A stretch of 48,402 bases of DNA from Rifleibacterium sp035352635. Lineage in GTDB: Bacteria; Muiribacteriota; Ozemobacteria; Ozemobacterales; Ozemobacteraceae. Location: contig DAOPYA010000026.1 of assembly GCA_035352635.1 (NCBI GenBank), forward strand, positions 1 to 48,402. Reading direction: 5' to 3'. The notes beneath the pieces were generated by a model. That model was not told where the DNA came from, ran no database searches, and was given only the letters and a program-made list of their open reading frames with translations. Below, piece after piece: positions 1 to 9,095 of this stretch. The stretch's first letter is position 1. Each line of letters starts with the position of its first letter. The translations under genes and the position numbers were made by a program.

Positions 1-1
1 T

Positions 2-175
2 GAAGAAGGTGAAGGCGGCTTTAAAATCAATGTTGAAGAAGAAGACATCACTCTTGATGAGCTTCTCGACATTGTAGCGATGAAGGCAGGCCGTGACTGG
101 GGCGTCGATATTCCATCGCGCACCATTTATTTTTATCCCAAGGGTGTTAAAACTGACAATTACAATGTCTGGTGA
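2..175 (+). CDS. 3' end of an unidentified protein (partial; possible STN-like domain)
   Basis: An open frame runs in from the window edge and ends at a TGA at 173-175, giving the last 57 residues of a protein whose start lies outside. The tail is acidic, then reads ITLDELLDIVAMKAGRDWGV followed by a short beta-like stretch ending in YFYPKG. That order (Ile-Thr-Leu-Asp-Glu-hydrophobic helix, then strand) loosely resembles the short N-terminal domain of secretins and TonB receptors, but a C-terminal position would be unusual, so this is only a resemblance. The next gene starts 24 bases downstream on the same strand, so the two are probably co-transcribed. Function unknown. Confidence 0.6.
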   Translation, partial: EEGEGGFKINVEEEDITLDELLDIVAMKAGRDWGVDIPSRTIYFYPKGVKTDNYNVW

Positions 176-199
176 CCCTATAGTTTTCAAGGAGCGAGA

Positions 200-1228
200 A
201 TGAAAAAGATACGCCTGATTACAGTTCTGATGGTATTTCTGGCAGCCGTGAGCATAGTAGCTGCCGCTGGTCGCGACTGGGAAAATTACCCGGCCTATAT
301 TGAACTCACCGGGCAGAAGGTTGTATATGCCATTGGTGACATTCACGGTGCCTTTGATGAGTTTGCCGCGAGCCTTGAAGCGCTGAAAATCGCGAGTAGA
401 ACTGCCAAGGATTCGTTCAGATTCAAGTGGACTGGTGGCGACGCCCTGCTGATTCTGACCGGCGATCTGACCGACCGTGGTCTTCATAGCAAGCAGTGCT
501 ACGATGCAGTCATGGATCTTATGCCGCAGGCTGAAAAGGCCGGTGGTCGAATCATTGAACTGCTGGGCAACCATGAAGTCATGCTGTTGAACGGTCAGAT
601 TGAAGAATGGGCAAAGACCCTGAAACCGCCGAAAAAGCAGCATTACCAGAACACTCTCGACTCTTTTACCCGCGATGGCCTCGATTTTCGTCAGGCAATC
701 TCAGAAAACGGTGTTTATGGTCGCTGGATACGCAATCTGCCGCTGTTCGCAATTGTGAACGGTTTCATATTCAATCATGGTGGGCTGTCGAACAAGCCGC
801 TGACCCGATCTACTCTGGCTGCTGATTTCAAAGATGACACCAATGCCGGTGATTACAAAAAAGGCATTTTCATGAACACCGAAAGTTATCTCTGGAACCG
901 TGACTGGTGGAACAACAGTGAACTGGTAAGCGAGAATCTCAAACTGCTGGGTGTTATGGGTGTAGTTTTCGGTCACACCGTTGGAGCACTTGGCACCAAG
1001 GGCAAGATTTCGAGCAAAGAAAACCGCATAATTTCTATTGATGTTGGCATGACCCCGACGTATGGCAACAGCAAGGGTGGCGGCCTGATGATGACGATTT
1101 CAGGAGATCAGCTCAACTTCAAAGCTGTGTATGCTGACTGCCCTGAAGAAGCGCTTTTTAGCATCAAGATGCCGGCATCAGCTTATCGTGCTGGCGGTGA
1201 AGCCGCGGCAGTTGAACGCTCTCACTGA
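200..1228 (+). CDS. Exported calcineurin-like metallophosphatase (Shewanella-like phosphatase type)
   Basis: This is a 342-residue metallophosphoesterase. The two-metal signature is complete: GDIHG at 46-50, GDLTDRG at 88-94 and GNHE at 123-126, with later HGG and FGHT motifs supplying metal-binding histidines. The spacing and the GNHE box match the PPP/Shewanella-like protein phosphatases rather than nucleases of the fold. The first 23 residues (basic start, hydrophobic core, AAA) form a signal peptide, so the enzyme should act in the periplasm or outside the cell. GGAG lies 6 bases before the ATG. It follows the partial upstream gene by 24 bases and is closed by a strong terminator. The substrate (phosphoprotein or small phosphoester) cannot be told from sequence. 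Confidence 0.88.
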   Translation: MKKIRLITVLMVFLAAVSIVAAAGRDWENYPAYIELTGQKVVYAIGDIHGAFDEFAASLEALKIASRTAKDSFRFKWTGGDALLILTGDLTDRGLHSKQCYDAVMDLMPQAEKAGGRIIELLGNHEVMLLNGQIEEWAKTLKPPKKQHYQNTLDSFTRDGLDFRQAISENGVYGRWIRNLPLFAIVNGFIFNHGGLSNKPLTRSTLAADFKDDTNAGDYKKGIFMNTESYLWNRDWWNNSELVSENLKLLGVMGVVFGHTVGALGTKGKISSKENRIISIDVGMTPTYGNSKGGGLMMTISGDQLNFKAVYADCPEEALFSIKMPASAYRAGGEAAAVERSH

Positions 1229-1238
1229 CTTTTGCCAT

Positions 1239-1274
1239 AAAAAAGGCCGCCTCTGATGAGGCGGCCTTTTTTTT
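1239..1274. terminator. Bidirectional intrinsic terminator
   Basis: An 11-bp perfect GC-rich stem (1243-1253 with 1258-1268) closes on a 4-base TGAT loop. A T-run follows on the + strand, and an A-run precedes the stem, which reads as T-rich on the - strand. It sits between the converging phosphatase gene and the metH/GNAT operon and can end transcription from both sides. Confidence 0.9.
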
Positions 1275-1344
1275 ATGTCTGACGGCGGCGAGCCAGAAAA
1301 AGCAGGGAAATTTTAAGGCGCCTGGTGCGCATCAGCTTTAATGA

Positions 1345-2013
1345 TCAGGCTCCGAGAAATTTCATTTTGATCCAGTGGTCAGCAACTCTATCATAATCGT
1401 TTTCGAGCATGGCCAGGTGGGTGGCGTCGCACCAGGAACCGCTTACAAAAAGGCTCTGCCTCTTAATGCCTTCTTTTTGAAAACCAAGCTGGTTGGCAAT
1501 TGCCAGAGAGGGAGCGTTCTGGTTGATTATATTTAGCCAGACGCGGTGCAGACAGGCTTCTTCAAAGGCAAATGACACGAGAGTTGCGATCGCTTCTTTC
1601 ATAAGGCCCTGGCCTGTCATTTTCTCATCAAGCCAGTAAGAGAGGCCGGTTGAACGTTGAATACCATAATCGACCGAATGCATAGCGACACGGCCAATCA
1701 GGCGGTGGGTTTCGCGGGCAAAAATGCCGAGATCGATTCTCTGGCCACGCCTTGCCAGCACGTGATCTTCAGCAATCAGGGCATTTACATCTGCGATTTT
1801 GAGCTTCTCGGGCTGCGGTTGCAGCCATTGATCGAGGTAGGCCCGGTTTCTGGTGAGCAATTCGAGAAGTTCAGCGGCATCGCTTTTTCGGCAGCGGCGC
1901 AGATAAAGACGCGGAGCATACAGGTTTCTGGCAAGCGGCATCAGGCCTGCGAATACTTCTGGCGGCTTTTGCAGCAGTTCGAGCAGGGTGTGGGCGCCGG
2001 GTTTTCTGGTCAC
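1345..2013 (-). CDS. GNAT N-acetyltransferase, RimJ/RimL type
   Basis: A 222-residue protein whose residues about 34-205 match the Acetyltransf_3 (RimJ/RimL) branch of the GNAT fold. It shows the LYLRRCRKSDAAELLELL entry segment, RNRAYLDQWL, the GLSYWLDEKMTGQGLMKEAI acetyl-CoA loop region and NQNAPSLAIANQLGF near the end. Relatives acetylate ribosomal-protein N-termini, spermidine or other amines; the substrate here is unknown. The start is GTG at 2013 with GAGAGG 7 bases upstream. It lies 15 bases after metH and is the last gene of that operon; the bidirectional terminator at 1239-1274 is the likely end. An N-terminal extension of about 30 residues precedes the domain. Confidence 0.82.
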   Translation of the reverse strand: MTRKPGAHTLLELLQKPPEVFAGLMPLARNLYAPRLYLRRCRKSDAAELLELLTRNRAYLDQWLQPQPEKLKIADVNALIAEDHVLARRGQRIDLGIFARETHRLIGRVAMHSVDYGIQRSTGLSYWLDEKMTGQGLMKEAIATLVSFAFEEACLHRVWLNIINQNAPSLAIANQLGFQKEGIKRQSLFVSGSWCDATHLAMLENDYDRVADHWIKMKFLGA

Positions 2014-2028
2014 TGTGTAACCTCTCTG

Positions 2029-5000
2029 TCAGGGAACAAAATAGCGGGCATGACGGTTAAAGATAATGAAACCAGAAACCGAAAGCTCTGGAACCATCTG
2101 ATTCAGTTCGGTTAAAGAAATGCCAATGCGCTGGGCACTCAACACCCTCATCAATTCACGTTGCGCGGCCAGATCAGGGCAGGCAGGGTAACCGAATGAG
2201 TAGCGACAACCGGCGGGTTGTTCCCCGGTGAGCGGCAACTGGGAAAACAGTTCACGGTGCATGTGCCGGTGCAGGTGTACTGCGCCACAATCGGCCAATT
2301 CTGCGCCCAGACCATGCAGCAGGTGATAATCAAGGTAACGGCTTTGTGCAAACAGTTCTTTTTCGGCCTGAATGATGCGATCACCGACTGTAACTGCCCA
2401 TAAAGCGATGAGGTCATCTTCGGTTTCACTGACGAAATCGGCAAGACAGAGAAACGGGGGGCGATTCTGTCTGGGAAAAGTGAATCGTGCTAACGAGGAA
2501 CCGGACTCATCAAAAACGTTAATCGCATCACCAGCGGCACGGCAGCGGAAGTAGCCGTAGACAGCCCGGTTGTCGAGAACAGCGTTCTGGCGCTCGAAGT
2601 CGATAATCTGATTGAGGGCGGGGCGGGCTTTTGTTTCGATTAGCTTCTGGTATTCAGCATCGGTCAGACCGGCCTTTTTAAAGCCCCAGCGACCTTCAAA
2701 CAGCACCTTATGTGAGAGCAGACTGAAAAGATCGTTTGAAGCAATCTCGATCAGATGGCTGTCATAGAATGGAGCTTTAACTACGTTGTGGTCAATCATG
2801 AACTGATGGCGGTTCGCCTGACCGGCGGCTTTGCCGTCAGGAACATGGCTTCTGGCTTTGCTCACAGCTGCTGCAGGCACTTTTGCCTCGGGAAGGCGCG
2901 AATAATTGCCATCAGCGAGATCCTGCATTATTTTTATTGAATCGACAGCATCTCTGGCGTAGAAGACCTTGCCGCGGTACATCGGCCTCAGTTCGTTATT
3001 AACGTAGTCGGGGGTGAGAGCCGCGCCGCCGAGGATGACCGCGGGCAGAAAATCTCGGCGATTCAATTCTTCGAGGTTTTCTTTCATGATCTGGGTTGAG
3101 CGCACCAAAAGGCCGCTCATGCCGATGACGTTAGCCTGATTCTCACGGGCGGCTTTTATCATGGCGTCAACGTCAACCTTGATTCCTAGATCAACGACAC
3201 TGAAACCGTTATTTGAGAGCATGATGTTAACGAGGTTTTTTCCGATGTCATGCACATCGCCGGCCACGGTGGCCAGAATCATTTTTCGGTCAGGGTCAGG
3301 CGGGCTTTTTTCCATGTATGGTTCGAGGCAGGTGACACTCTTTTTAACAACTTCGGCCGATTGAAGAACAAAAGGCAGTTGCAGGCGCCCCGAGCCAAAA
3401 TATTCACCAACTTTTTTCATCGACGGCAGCAAGATTTCATTGATTATCTGCTCAGGTCTGAGGCTCTGTCGGAGTTCTTCGATCAGGGTCTCAATGGCTG
3501 AAGCATCGCCGTCGATGACTTTTTCGAAAAGTCTTTCAACAGGCGGCAGAGAGGCGAGATCTTTTTTAAAGAGGCTTTCAGAACGGCTTGCAAAGGCCTG
3601 CATATATGCTGTCAGCTCGCTGCCGTCTTTTCGCGGGTTATAAATGAGGTCGAGAGCAAGTTTTTTTTCGGTTTCAGGTATCGAAAAAGTTGGAATAATG
3701 CGGGCCGGGTTGACGATAGCGCAGGTTAAACCGTTCTGCACGGCCTCAGAAAGAAAAACACTGTTAAGGATTTCTCTTGCGGCCTGTTTCAGACCGAACG
3801 ACACATTGCTGACCCCAAGGATAGTGTTGGCTATGGGCAGTTGTTCACGGATCATGGCAATAGCCTTGAGCGTTTCGGCGGCCGAACTACGCAGTTCAGC
3901 GTCACCACTGGCAACTGTAAAGGTAAGCGGATCGAAAATCAGGTCTGAGTCGCGGAAGCCAAATTCAGAACTGAGAATGGTTCTGATGCGGTTTGCGACG
4001 GCAAGTTTCTTTTCGGCTGTCTTGGCCATGCCTTCTTCATCGATAGTCAGACAGATGAGGGCGGCGCCAAATCTTCTTGCCAGAGCCGCGATGCTGCGCA
4101 GGCGGCTGCCTCCGTCTTCGAGGTTAACTGAATTAATGACGCAGCGGCCGCCATGGGCCTTCAGTGCTGCTTCAATCGCGGCAGGAGAGGTTGAATCGAT
4201 GACCAGGGGCAGGTTTACCTGGGTAGCGAACATTGGCACAAGACGTTGCATATCTGCGACTTCATCGCGACCGACAAAGGCAACGCAGAGATCGATGAGG
4301 TGGGCGCCACCGCGGGATTGTTCCCGGCCCATTGCGGTCATGCCTGCAAAGTCTTCGGCTTCGAGAAGGTCTCTGAACTGACGGGCACCGTTGGCATTGG
4401 TGCGTTCGCCAATGAGGGCAGGCGCGGGGTTCTGGCGCAAAGAAACAGCCGAAAAAAGGCTTGCCACCATTGCCTGCTTCTTAATATGACGCGGTGCCGG
4501 CTTCAGGCCTGCAACCTGCCTGACAACCTCGGCGAGGTGATCAGGGCGGGTTCCGCAACAGCCGCCGACCATGTTGACGCCGTATTCGCTGACGAAACGT
4601 TTATGAAATGAAGCAAACTCTTCGGGGGTCATGCGATAGAATGGCTTGCCATCAACGTTTTCTGGCAACCCGGCGTTAGGCATGACGCCGACAGCACGCG
4701 GCCAGAATTCGGCCAGGTGAGCGACATGGCGCACCATTTCTAGGGGCCCGGTGGCGCAATTGATGCTGAGCATGTCGATGAAGTCATAGGGCTCGAGAGC
4801 AGCGGTGATCGCGCCAAGATCGCTGCCGACCAGCATATTGCCGGAAGGTTCAAGAGTTACCGAGACGACGACCGGGCAGCGGCTGCCCCGGGTGCGAAAC
4901 AGTTCTTCGGCCGCGTAGAGGGCTGCTTTAATCTGCAGCAGATCCTGGCAGGTCTCAATCTGGAAAATATCGACGCCGGCATCAAGTAAAGCCCGCATCT

Positions 5001-5448
5001 GGGCAGTATAAGCTGAGGCCATATCGTCAAAGGAAATATTGCCGAGGGAGGGCAGCAGAGAAGTCGGGCCAATTGAGCCGGCAATCAAAGGGTGATAGGC
5101 GGTTGGAACTGCATCAATAGCTTCGCGAGCCATTTCAACCGCCCGGCGGTTGATTTCTTCGACCCGGTCTTCGAGCTGGTATTCGCGCAGAGTGATTCGG
5201 GTGGCACCGAAAGTATTGGTTTCAAGCACATGGCAACCAGCCTCAAGAAAAGCTTTATGAACCTTGATTACCGCTTCGGGGCAGAAAAGATTTAGTGCTT
5301 CACTGCAGCCTTCACGGCCGCCATAATTTTCGGGTTTCAGCCCCTGCACCTGAAGGTTGGTGCCCATGGCGCCGTCATAAATCAGAACCCCCTGTTTCAG
5401 CAGGCCATGGAATTCTTCTACGGTAATTGGTTTCATAGGCATCTCCAT
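2029..5448 (-). CDS. metH: Cobalamin-dependent methionine synthase
   Basis: MetH transfers a methyl group from 5-methyl-tetrahydrofolate via cobalamin to homocysteine. All four modules are visible. A homocysteine-binding barrel (about 1-315) carries zinc ligands C231 and C297/C298 (GGCCG). A pterin-binding barrel covers about 345-610. The B12 cap and Rossmann domain (about 640-860) has DVHDIG at 731-736, where H733 is the lower axial cobalt ligand. The C-terminal AdoMet reactivation domain has RYSFGYPACPD around 1083-1092. At 1139 residues it is slightly shorter than E. coli MetH (1227). The frame opens at 5448, where ATG overlaps the stop of the upstream gene by one base, but the third Met (5436) has GGAG 6 bases upstream and is the likelier start. 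It follows the HMT-MTHFR fusion, so methyl-folate production and use are co-expressed. Confidence 0.97.
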   Translation of the reverse strand: MEMPMKPITVEEFHGLLKQGVLIYDGAMGTNLQVQGLKPENYGGREGCSEALNLFCPEAVIKVHKAFLEAGCHVLETNTFGATRITLREYQLEDRVEEINRRAVEMAREAIDAVPTAYHPLIAGSIGPTSLLPSLGNISFDDMASAYTAQMRALLDAGVDIFQIETCQDLLQIKAALYAAEELFRTRGSRCPVVVSVTLEPSGNMLVGSDLGAITAALEPYDFIDMLSINCATGPLEMVRHVAHLAEFWPRAVGVMPNAGLPENVDGKPFYRMTPEEFASFHKRFVSEYGVNMVGGCCGTRPDHLAEVVRQVAGLKPAPRHIKKQAMVASLFSAVSLRQNPAPALIGERTNANGARQFRDLLEAEDFAGMTAMGREQSRGGAHLIDLCVAFVGRDEVADMQRLVPMFATQVNLPLVIDSTSPAAIEAALKAHGGRCVINSVNLEDGGSRLRSIAALARRFGAALICLTIDEEGMAKTAEKKLAVANRIRTILSSEFGFRDSDLIFDPLTFTVASGDAELRSSAAETLKAIAMIREQLPIANTILGVSNVSFGLKQAAREILNSVFLSEAVQNGLTCAIVNPARIIPTFSIPETEKKLALDLIYNPRKDGSELTAYMQAFASRSESLFKKDLASLPPVERLFEKVIDGDASAIETLIEELRQSLRPEQIINEILLPSMKKVGEYFGSGRLQLPFVLQSAEVVKKSVTCLEPYMEKSPPDPDRKMILATVAGDVHDIGKNLVNIMLSNNGFSVVDLGIKVDVDAMIKAARENQANVIGMSGLLVRSTQIMKENLEELNRRDFLPAVILGGAALTPDYVNNELRPMYRGKVFYARDAVDSIKIMQDLADGNYSRLPEAKVPAAAVSKARSHVPDGKAAGQANRHQFMIDHNVVKAPFYDSHLIEIASNDLFSLLSHKVLFEGRWGFKKAGLTDAEYQKLIETKARPALNQIIDFERQNAVLDNRAVYGYFRCRAAGDAINVFDESGSSLARFTFPRQNRPPFLCLADFVSETEDDLIALWAVTVGDRIIQAEKELFAQSRYLDYHLLHGLGAELADCGAVHLHRHMHRELFSQLPLTGEQPAGCRYSFGYPACPDLAAQRELMRVLSAQRIGISLTELNQMVPELSVSGFIIFNRHARYFVP

Positions 5449-7289
5449 CAGCGATTAAGGACTTCGATAACTTTGAGAACACTCTCGACACGGCCGAGTG
5501 GCACGCTGACCTGAACGCCATCGACCATAGGTCGAACTCTTTCTAGAGCTTCGCGGGCAATGGCGATGCCTTCCTCGCGCTGCGCTTCAACAGTATCGGC
5601 TTTGCGCAGGCGGGCGAGAAGGTTTTCGGGAACCGAGGCTCCGGGAACTTCGTTATTCATAAATTCGGCATTTTTGAGGCTGGCGAGGGGCCAGATGCCT
5701 GCAAATATGGGAATGCGCACATGGCTGATCCGTTCAAGAAACCTTTCGAGCAGCTCGGTATCGAAAACCGGTTGAGTAATTGCATATTCAGCACCGGCAT
5801 CGACCTTCCATTCGAAGCGTCTCACCTCGAGGTCGAGATCGATGGCGCCGGGGTTGGCGCCCACACCGCAAACAAAGCCGGTAGGCCGACCGATGGGGTT
5901 ATTACCCAGGTCACGGCCATGATTCAGGCGATGAATGACGTTTACCAGGCCAATAGAATCGATATCAAAAACCGCAGTAGCCTGGGGGTAATTTCCGACC
6001 TTCGGCGGGTCACCAGTGATGGCAAGAATGTTACGCAATCCTAAGGCAAAGGCGCCGAGAAGATCTGATTGAATGCCCAGAATATTACGGTCGCGGCAGC
6101 AATAGTGAAGAATTGTTTCGATGCCAACCCGTTGTTCGATGAGCAGCGAGAGGGCAAGCGGACTGAGACGCGCCGAAGCCCGTGGGCCATCAGGAATATT
6201 AATGGCATCGATTCCGGCTTCTTTGAGTTGCATGGCCCGCTGAATAACAGACTCTGCTTCACAGCCTTTGGGCGGGGTAAGTTCAGCGGTAACGATAAAT
6301 TTCCCGGCGGCGAGCTTCTGCCCGAATGAAGACTTTTCGGGAAGGGGCGTGATCACGATGTCGGGCGCATCTTCCTGGCGGGTTTTCAGGCTTTGAAAAA
6401 TTTCTTTTTTGCCGCCGGCGGTGAGCGATCTGGCCGCATTGGCAACCCACTTAATATGTTCGGGGGTTGTGCCGCAGCAACCGCCGACGATTCTGACGCC
6501 AAGTTGAATGAAGCGGCGGGCGTATTCTCCGAAGTATTCAGGGTTACATAGATAGATCATTCGCCCATCGACAACTCTGGGAAGCCCGGCGTTCGGCTGG
6601 GCAATCAGGCTGAGAGTGGTCAGGGCACGCATTTTTTCCATCGCATCGAACATGGTTTTTGGCCCGACCGAGCAATTCAAGCCGATTACATCAGCACCCC
6701 ACATTTCGAGCTTGGGTGTGAACACATCAACTGAGGTGCCGTAAAGGGCGTTTCCGTCTTCGTTGATAGTCATTGAGGCTATGATTGGCTTGTCAGTGAG
6801 CTTTCTGACGGCGATGATCGCCTGATGAATTTCATTGAGGTCATAAAATGTTTCGAGAATGAAAATGTCAACGCCGCCGGCAAGCAGGCCTCTGGCCTGT
6901 TCAGTAAAGGCGGCTTCGGCTTCTTCAACCGAGGTCTTGCCCCAGGGTTCAAGGCGCACGCCAAGGGGGCCGATTGAGCCGGCGACCCAGGCCTTTTCGC
7001 CTGCGACTTCGCGTGCAAGTTTTGCCGCCTGAAAATTGATGACTTCGAGTTTGTCGGCCAGACCATGTGGAGTCAGTTTAAAGCGGTTAGCCCCGAAGGA
7101 GTTGGTTTCGAGAACCATGGCTCCGGCTGCAAGATATTCCTGATGAACTTCTTGAATCAGGGTTGGCTGAGAAAGATTAAGTTCGTCATAGACCCTGTTG
7201 ATATAGACGCCCTTTTCATAAAGTCTCGTCCCCATGGCGCCATCGAAAACTACGATGTTATGTTCGATAAATTCTCTGAAATCCTGCAA
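5448..7289 (-). CDS. Homocysteine S-methyltransferase / methylenetetrahydrofolate reductase fusion
   Basis: A 613-residue two-domain enzyme of the YitJ type. Residues 1-290 form a homocysteine S-methyltransferase barrel with zinc ligands C206 and C271/C272 (GGCCGTTPEH). Residues 329-613 form a FAD-dependent MetF-like reductase, starting at FIVTAELTPP, where the Glu matches the catalytic acid, and including the folate/FAD segments ITGDPP and ITQPVFD. It should reduce 5,10-methylene-THF to 5-methyl-THF and may also methylate homocysteine from another donor such as S-methylmethionine. Translation starts at TTG 7289 with AGGAG 9 bases upstream, 29 bases after the predicted transcription start. 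Its stop overlaps metH by one base, so the two are probably translationally coupled. Confidence 0.95.
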   Translation of the reverse strand: MQDFREFIEHNIVVFDGAMGTRLYEKGVYINRVYDELNLSQPTLIQEVHQEYLAAGAMVLETNSFGANRFKLTPHGLADKLEVINFQAAKLAREVAGEKAWVAGSIGPLGVRLEPWGKTSVEEAEAAFTEQARGLLAGGVDIFILETFYDLNEIHQAIIAVRKLTDKPIIASMTINEDGNALYGTSVDVFTPKLEMWGADVIGLNCSVGPKTMFDAMEKMRALTTLSLIAQPNAGLPRVVDGRMIYLCNPEYFGEYARRFIQLGVRIVGGCCGTTPEHIKWVANAARSLTAGGKKEIFQSLKTRQEDAPDIVITPLPEKSSFGQKLAAGKFIVTAELTPPKGCEAESVIQRAMQLKEAGIDAINIPDGPRASARLSPLALSLLIEQRVGIETILHYCCRDRNILGIQSDLLGAFALGLRNILAITGDPPKVGNYPQATAVFDIDSIGLVNVIHRLNHGRDLGNNPIGRPTGFVCGVGANPGAIDLDLEVRRFEWKVDAGAEYAITQPVFDTELLERFLERISHVRIPIFAGIWPLASLKNAEFMNNEVPGASVPENLLARLRKADTVEAQREEGIAIAREALERVRPMVDGVQVSVPLGRVESVLKVIEVLNR

Positions 7290-7324
7290 TTTGAGTCACT
7301 CCTGCGTATGCAAATTCGGGCACA

Positions 7325-7353
7325 ATAATGCGGCATTTATTCACGACTGTCAA
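7325..7353 (-). promoter_or_regulatory. Sigma70-type promoter of the metF-fusion/metH operon
   Basis: On the - strand a perfect -35 TTGACA (7348-7353) is followed by a 17-base spacer and CATTAT (7325-7330, 4 of 6 to consensus). The predicted start near 7318 leaves a leader of only about 28 bases, too short for a SAM or cobalamin riboswitch. Confidence 0.75.
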
Positions 7354-7364
7354 GCTTCCGGAGT

Positions 7365-7405
7365 AAAAATAAACCGGCCCGGGAAACATGGTTTTCCGGG
7401 CCGGG
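7365..7405 (-). terminator. Intrinsic terminator of the subtilisin gene
   Basis: A 13-bp stem with one G-U pair (CCGGCCCGGGAAA with TTTTCCGGGCCGG) surrounds a 5-base loop. Read on the - strand it is followed by TTTATTTTTA. It lies 14 bases beyond the protease stop codon and just upstream of the met promoter. Confidence 0.85.
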
Positions 7406-7418
7406 GGATGGGCGAAAC

Positions 7419-8945
7419 TTAGCGGTGCAGTTCTCTGGCAGTGCGTGATGCTGATGCTTCACGGAGCAGACTCAGTGATGCTTCGCCGCCGTTCTGCGCC
7501 ACGCTGATGGCAAGAGCGCGGAACTGGCCTTCATCAAGATCGCAGGTGCGTTCAATAATTGAGCGGGCCAGAGGGGCAGCCAGAGGCGAAACCGGCTGAA
7601 TGCCTATCAGGGCACGTTCTGCGTGAATAGCAGATTCATAAGCTTCGAATGCCGAAGCCAGGCCTGAATTCTGCAGGATTTTTTCGACAAGCTTGAATGA
7701 ATCGACAAGGCCGGCACCAAATTTCGGGTCTTTGCCGGGGGCGCCGAGGTCCAGGGCGGTTTCTTCGGCGATCAGACGAGCCTGTTCGATGGTGAGGGTC
7801 GGGTCAGCCTGAAACATCAGGGCGGCGACGCCAGCCATGTGCGGGCAGGCCATTGAGGTGCCACTGTTGCTAACAAGGCCGCCGCCAATGGCGCATGAAA
7901 TAATCTGGTCGCCAGGAGCGGCGATATCTGGCTTCATGAGGGGGGTTCCATCCCAGGCAACGGGGCCCTGGCTGCTGAAATAGGCAAGAGCGTCAGTGCG
8001 GGTAGTGGCGGCAACGGCCCATGAATGGGGGAAAGCTGCCGGGGTGCCGACTTTTCCGCCCCACATGCCATTGTTACCGGCTGCGAAAACCGGAAGAATG
8101 CCTGCATTCACCCAATTTTCAACGGCAACCCAGAAGGATTTATCGGTTGAATCATTTGAGCCCCAGGAATTGTTGATGAGTTTTGGGCCATCGCTGGTTT
8201 CAGGAACGCCATCGGGGTCAAGCATCCACTGCATGGCAGCCAGAAGAATATCAGTGGTGGTGCCGCCTTTGGAGTCAAAGACGCGGCCGACAATCAGGCG
8301 GGCGCCCGGGGCAACGCCTACTCCGTTCGAACCGGCAACTGAGCCACATACATGTGTGCCATGACCCTGGCCATCGCTTGGTTCAGTGGCTGCTTCAGGG
8401 GTAAAATCTTTAAAAGCGAGTATTTTGCCGGTGAAGGCGGGATGTTTGCCATCTATACCGGTGTCAAGGACTCCGACAACAACGCCGGCGCCATCGATTC
8501 TGAACTGCTGCCAGACTTCTGGCGCGCGCACTTTCTGGACACCCCATTGAATAACGGCTGGGGCATCTTTAACGGCCTGCCTGGCAATATCTTTGTCGAT
8601 AAAAATCTTGTATTCAGATTTTTTAACTTCAGCAACGTTGGGCAGACGGGCGATCTTGTTGATCTCGGCAGCGGTGGCGTCGATAGCGAAAGCGTTGGCG
8701 ATCCAGAGGGGGGTGATCTGTGAATTTGTCGGTGATTTAACAACTTTGTTGAGACCAGCCATATTCTTGCGCAAACTCTGTTGCAGATGGCTGACCACCT
8801 GCTGGTGCGAAGGATTCGCAGCTTTCAGTGCCTGTTTTTCAAAGCGAACGATATATCTTGAAACGCCTTCGGCAGAACTGGCAGAATAGCCAGGAAACAA
8901 GGCAGCGGCAAGAGCAAAACCAAGAACGGCAAAACCTTTTCTCAT
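7419..8945 (-). CDS. Secreted subtilisin-like serine protease (S8) with I9 propeptide
   Basis: A 508-residue subtilase. A signal peptide (about 1-25, core AVLGFALAAALFPG) is followed by an inhibitor I9-type propeptide (about 28-112, YIVRFEKQAL onward). The catalytic domain (about 130-430) has D161 in VGVLDTGIDG, H195 in GHGTH, oxyanion N291 in AAGNNG and S364 in SGTSMACPH. The triad is intact, so an active, autoprocessed exported protease is expected. A C-terminal tail of about 75 residues, Ala-rich and probably helical, has no recognised domain. AGGAG lies 12 bases before the ATG, a rather long spacing. It is monocistronic, with its own promoter (8979-9007) and terminator (7365-7405). Confidence 0.95.
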   Translation of the reverse strand: MRKGFAVLGFALAAALFPGYSASSAEGVSRYIVRFEKQALKAANPSHQQVVSHLQQSLRKNMAGLNKVVKSPTNSQITPLWIANAFAIDATAAEINKIARLPNVAEVKKSEYKIFIDKDIARQAVKDAPAVIQWGVQKVRAPEVWQQFRIDGAGVVVGVLDTGIDGKHPAFTGKILAFKDFTPEAATEPSDGQGHGTHVCGSVAGSNGVGVAPGARLIVGRVFDSKGGTTTDILLAAMQWMLDPDGVPETSDGPKLINNSWGSNDSTDKSFWVAVENWVNAGILPVFAAGNNGMWGGKVGTPAAFPHSWAVAATTRTDALAYFSSQGPVAWDGTPLMKPDIAAPGDQIISCAIGGGLVSNSGTSMACPHMAGVAALMFQADPTLTIEQARLIAEETALDLGAPGKDPKFGAGLVDSFKLVEKILQNSGLASAFEAYESAIHAERALIGIQPVSPLAAPLARSIIERTCDLDEGQFRALAISVAQNGGEASLSLLREASASRTARELHR

Positions 8946-8978
8946 ACTCTTATGGTACTCCTTACAAAGTATTTTTTA

Positions 8979-9007
8979 AGCATAACACTTTGTCTGCTCA
9001 ATAACAA
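8979..9007 (-). promoter_or_regulatory. Probable sigma70 promoter of the subtilisin gene
   Basis: On the - strand TTGTTA (9002-9007) and TATGCT (8979-8984) are separated by 17 bases, each 4 of 6 to consensus. The predicted start near 8972 leaves a leader of about 26 bases that contains the AGGAG ribosome binding site. Confidence 0.5.
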
Positions 9008-9034
9008 CAGATCGAATGATGTTTCGGGCCAAAA

Positions 9035-9071
9035 AGAGAAGGGCGCAAAGTCAATCGCGCCCTTCTTTTTT
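9035..9071. terminator. Bidirectional intrinsic terminator
   Basis: A 10-bp stem (9037-9046 with 9057-9066) has a 10-base loop and T-rich flanks on both strands. On the - strand it lies just past the stop of the small Cys-rich gene and separates it from the subtilisin promoter. Confidence 0.8.
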
Positions 9072-9095
9072 ATCAGAAAACTTACCTGGGGTCAG

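Noticed and set aside
3644..4381. 245-codon + strand open frame inside metH
   Set aside because: It is antisense to a conserved pterin/homocysteine module of metH, low complexity (Ser/Arg/Ala-rich) and has no family signature; shadow of the real gene.
7290..7364. Riboswitch (SAM or cobalamin) upstream of the met operon
   Set aside because: The promoter at 7325-7353 leaves a leader of only about 28 bases, and no aptamer-like structure is visible.
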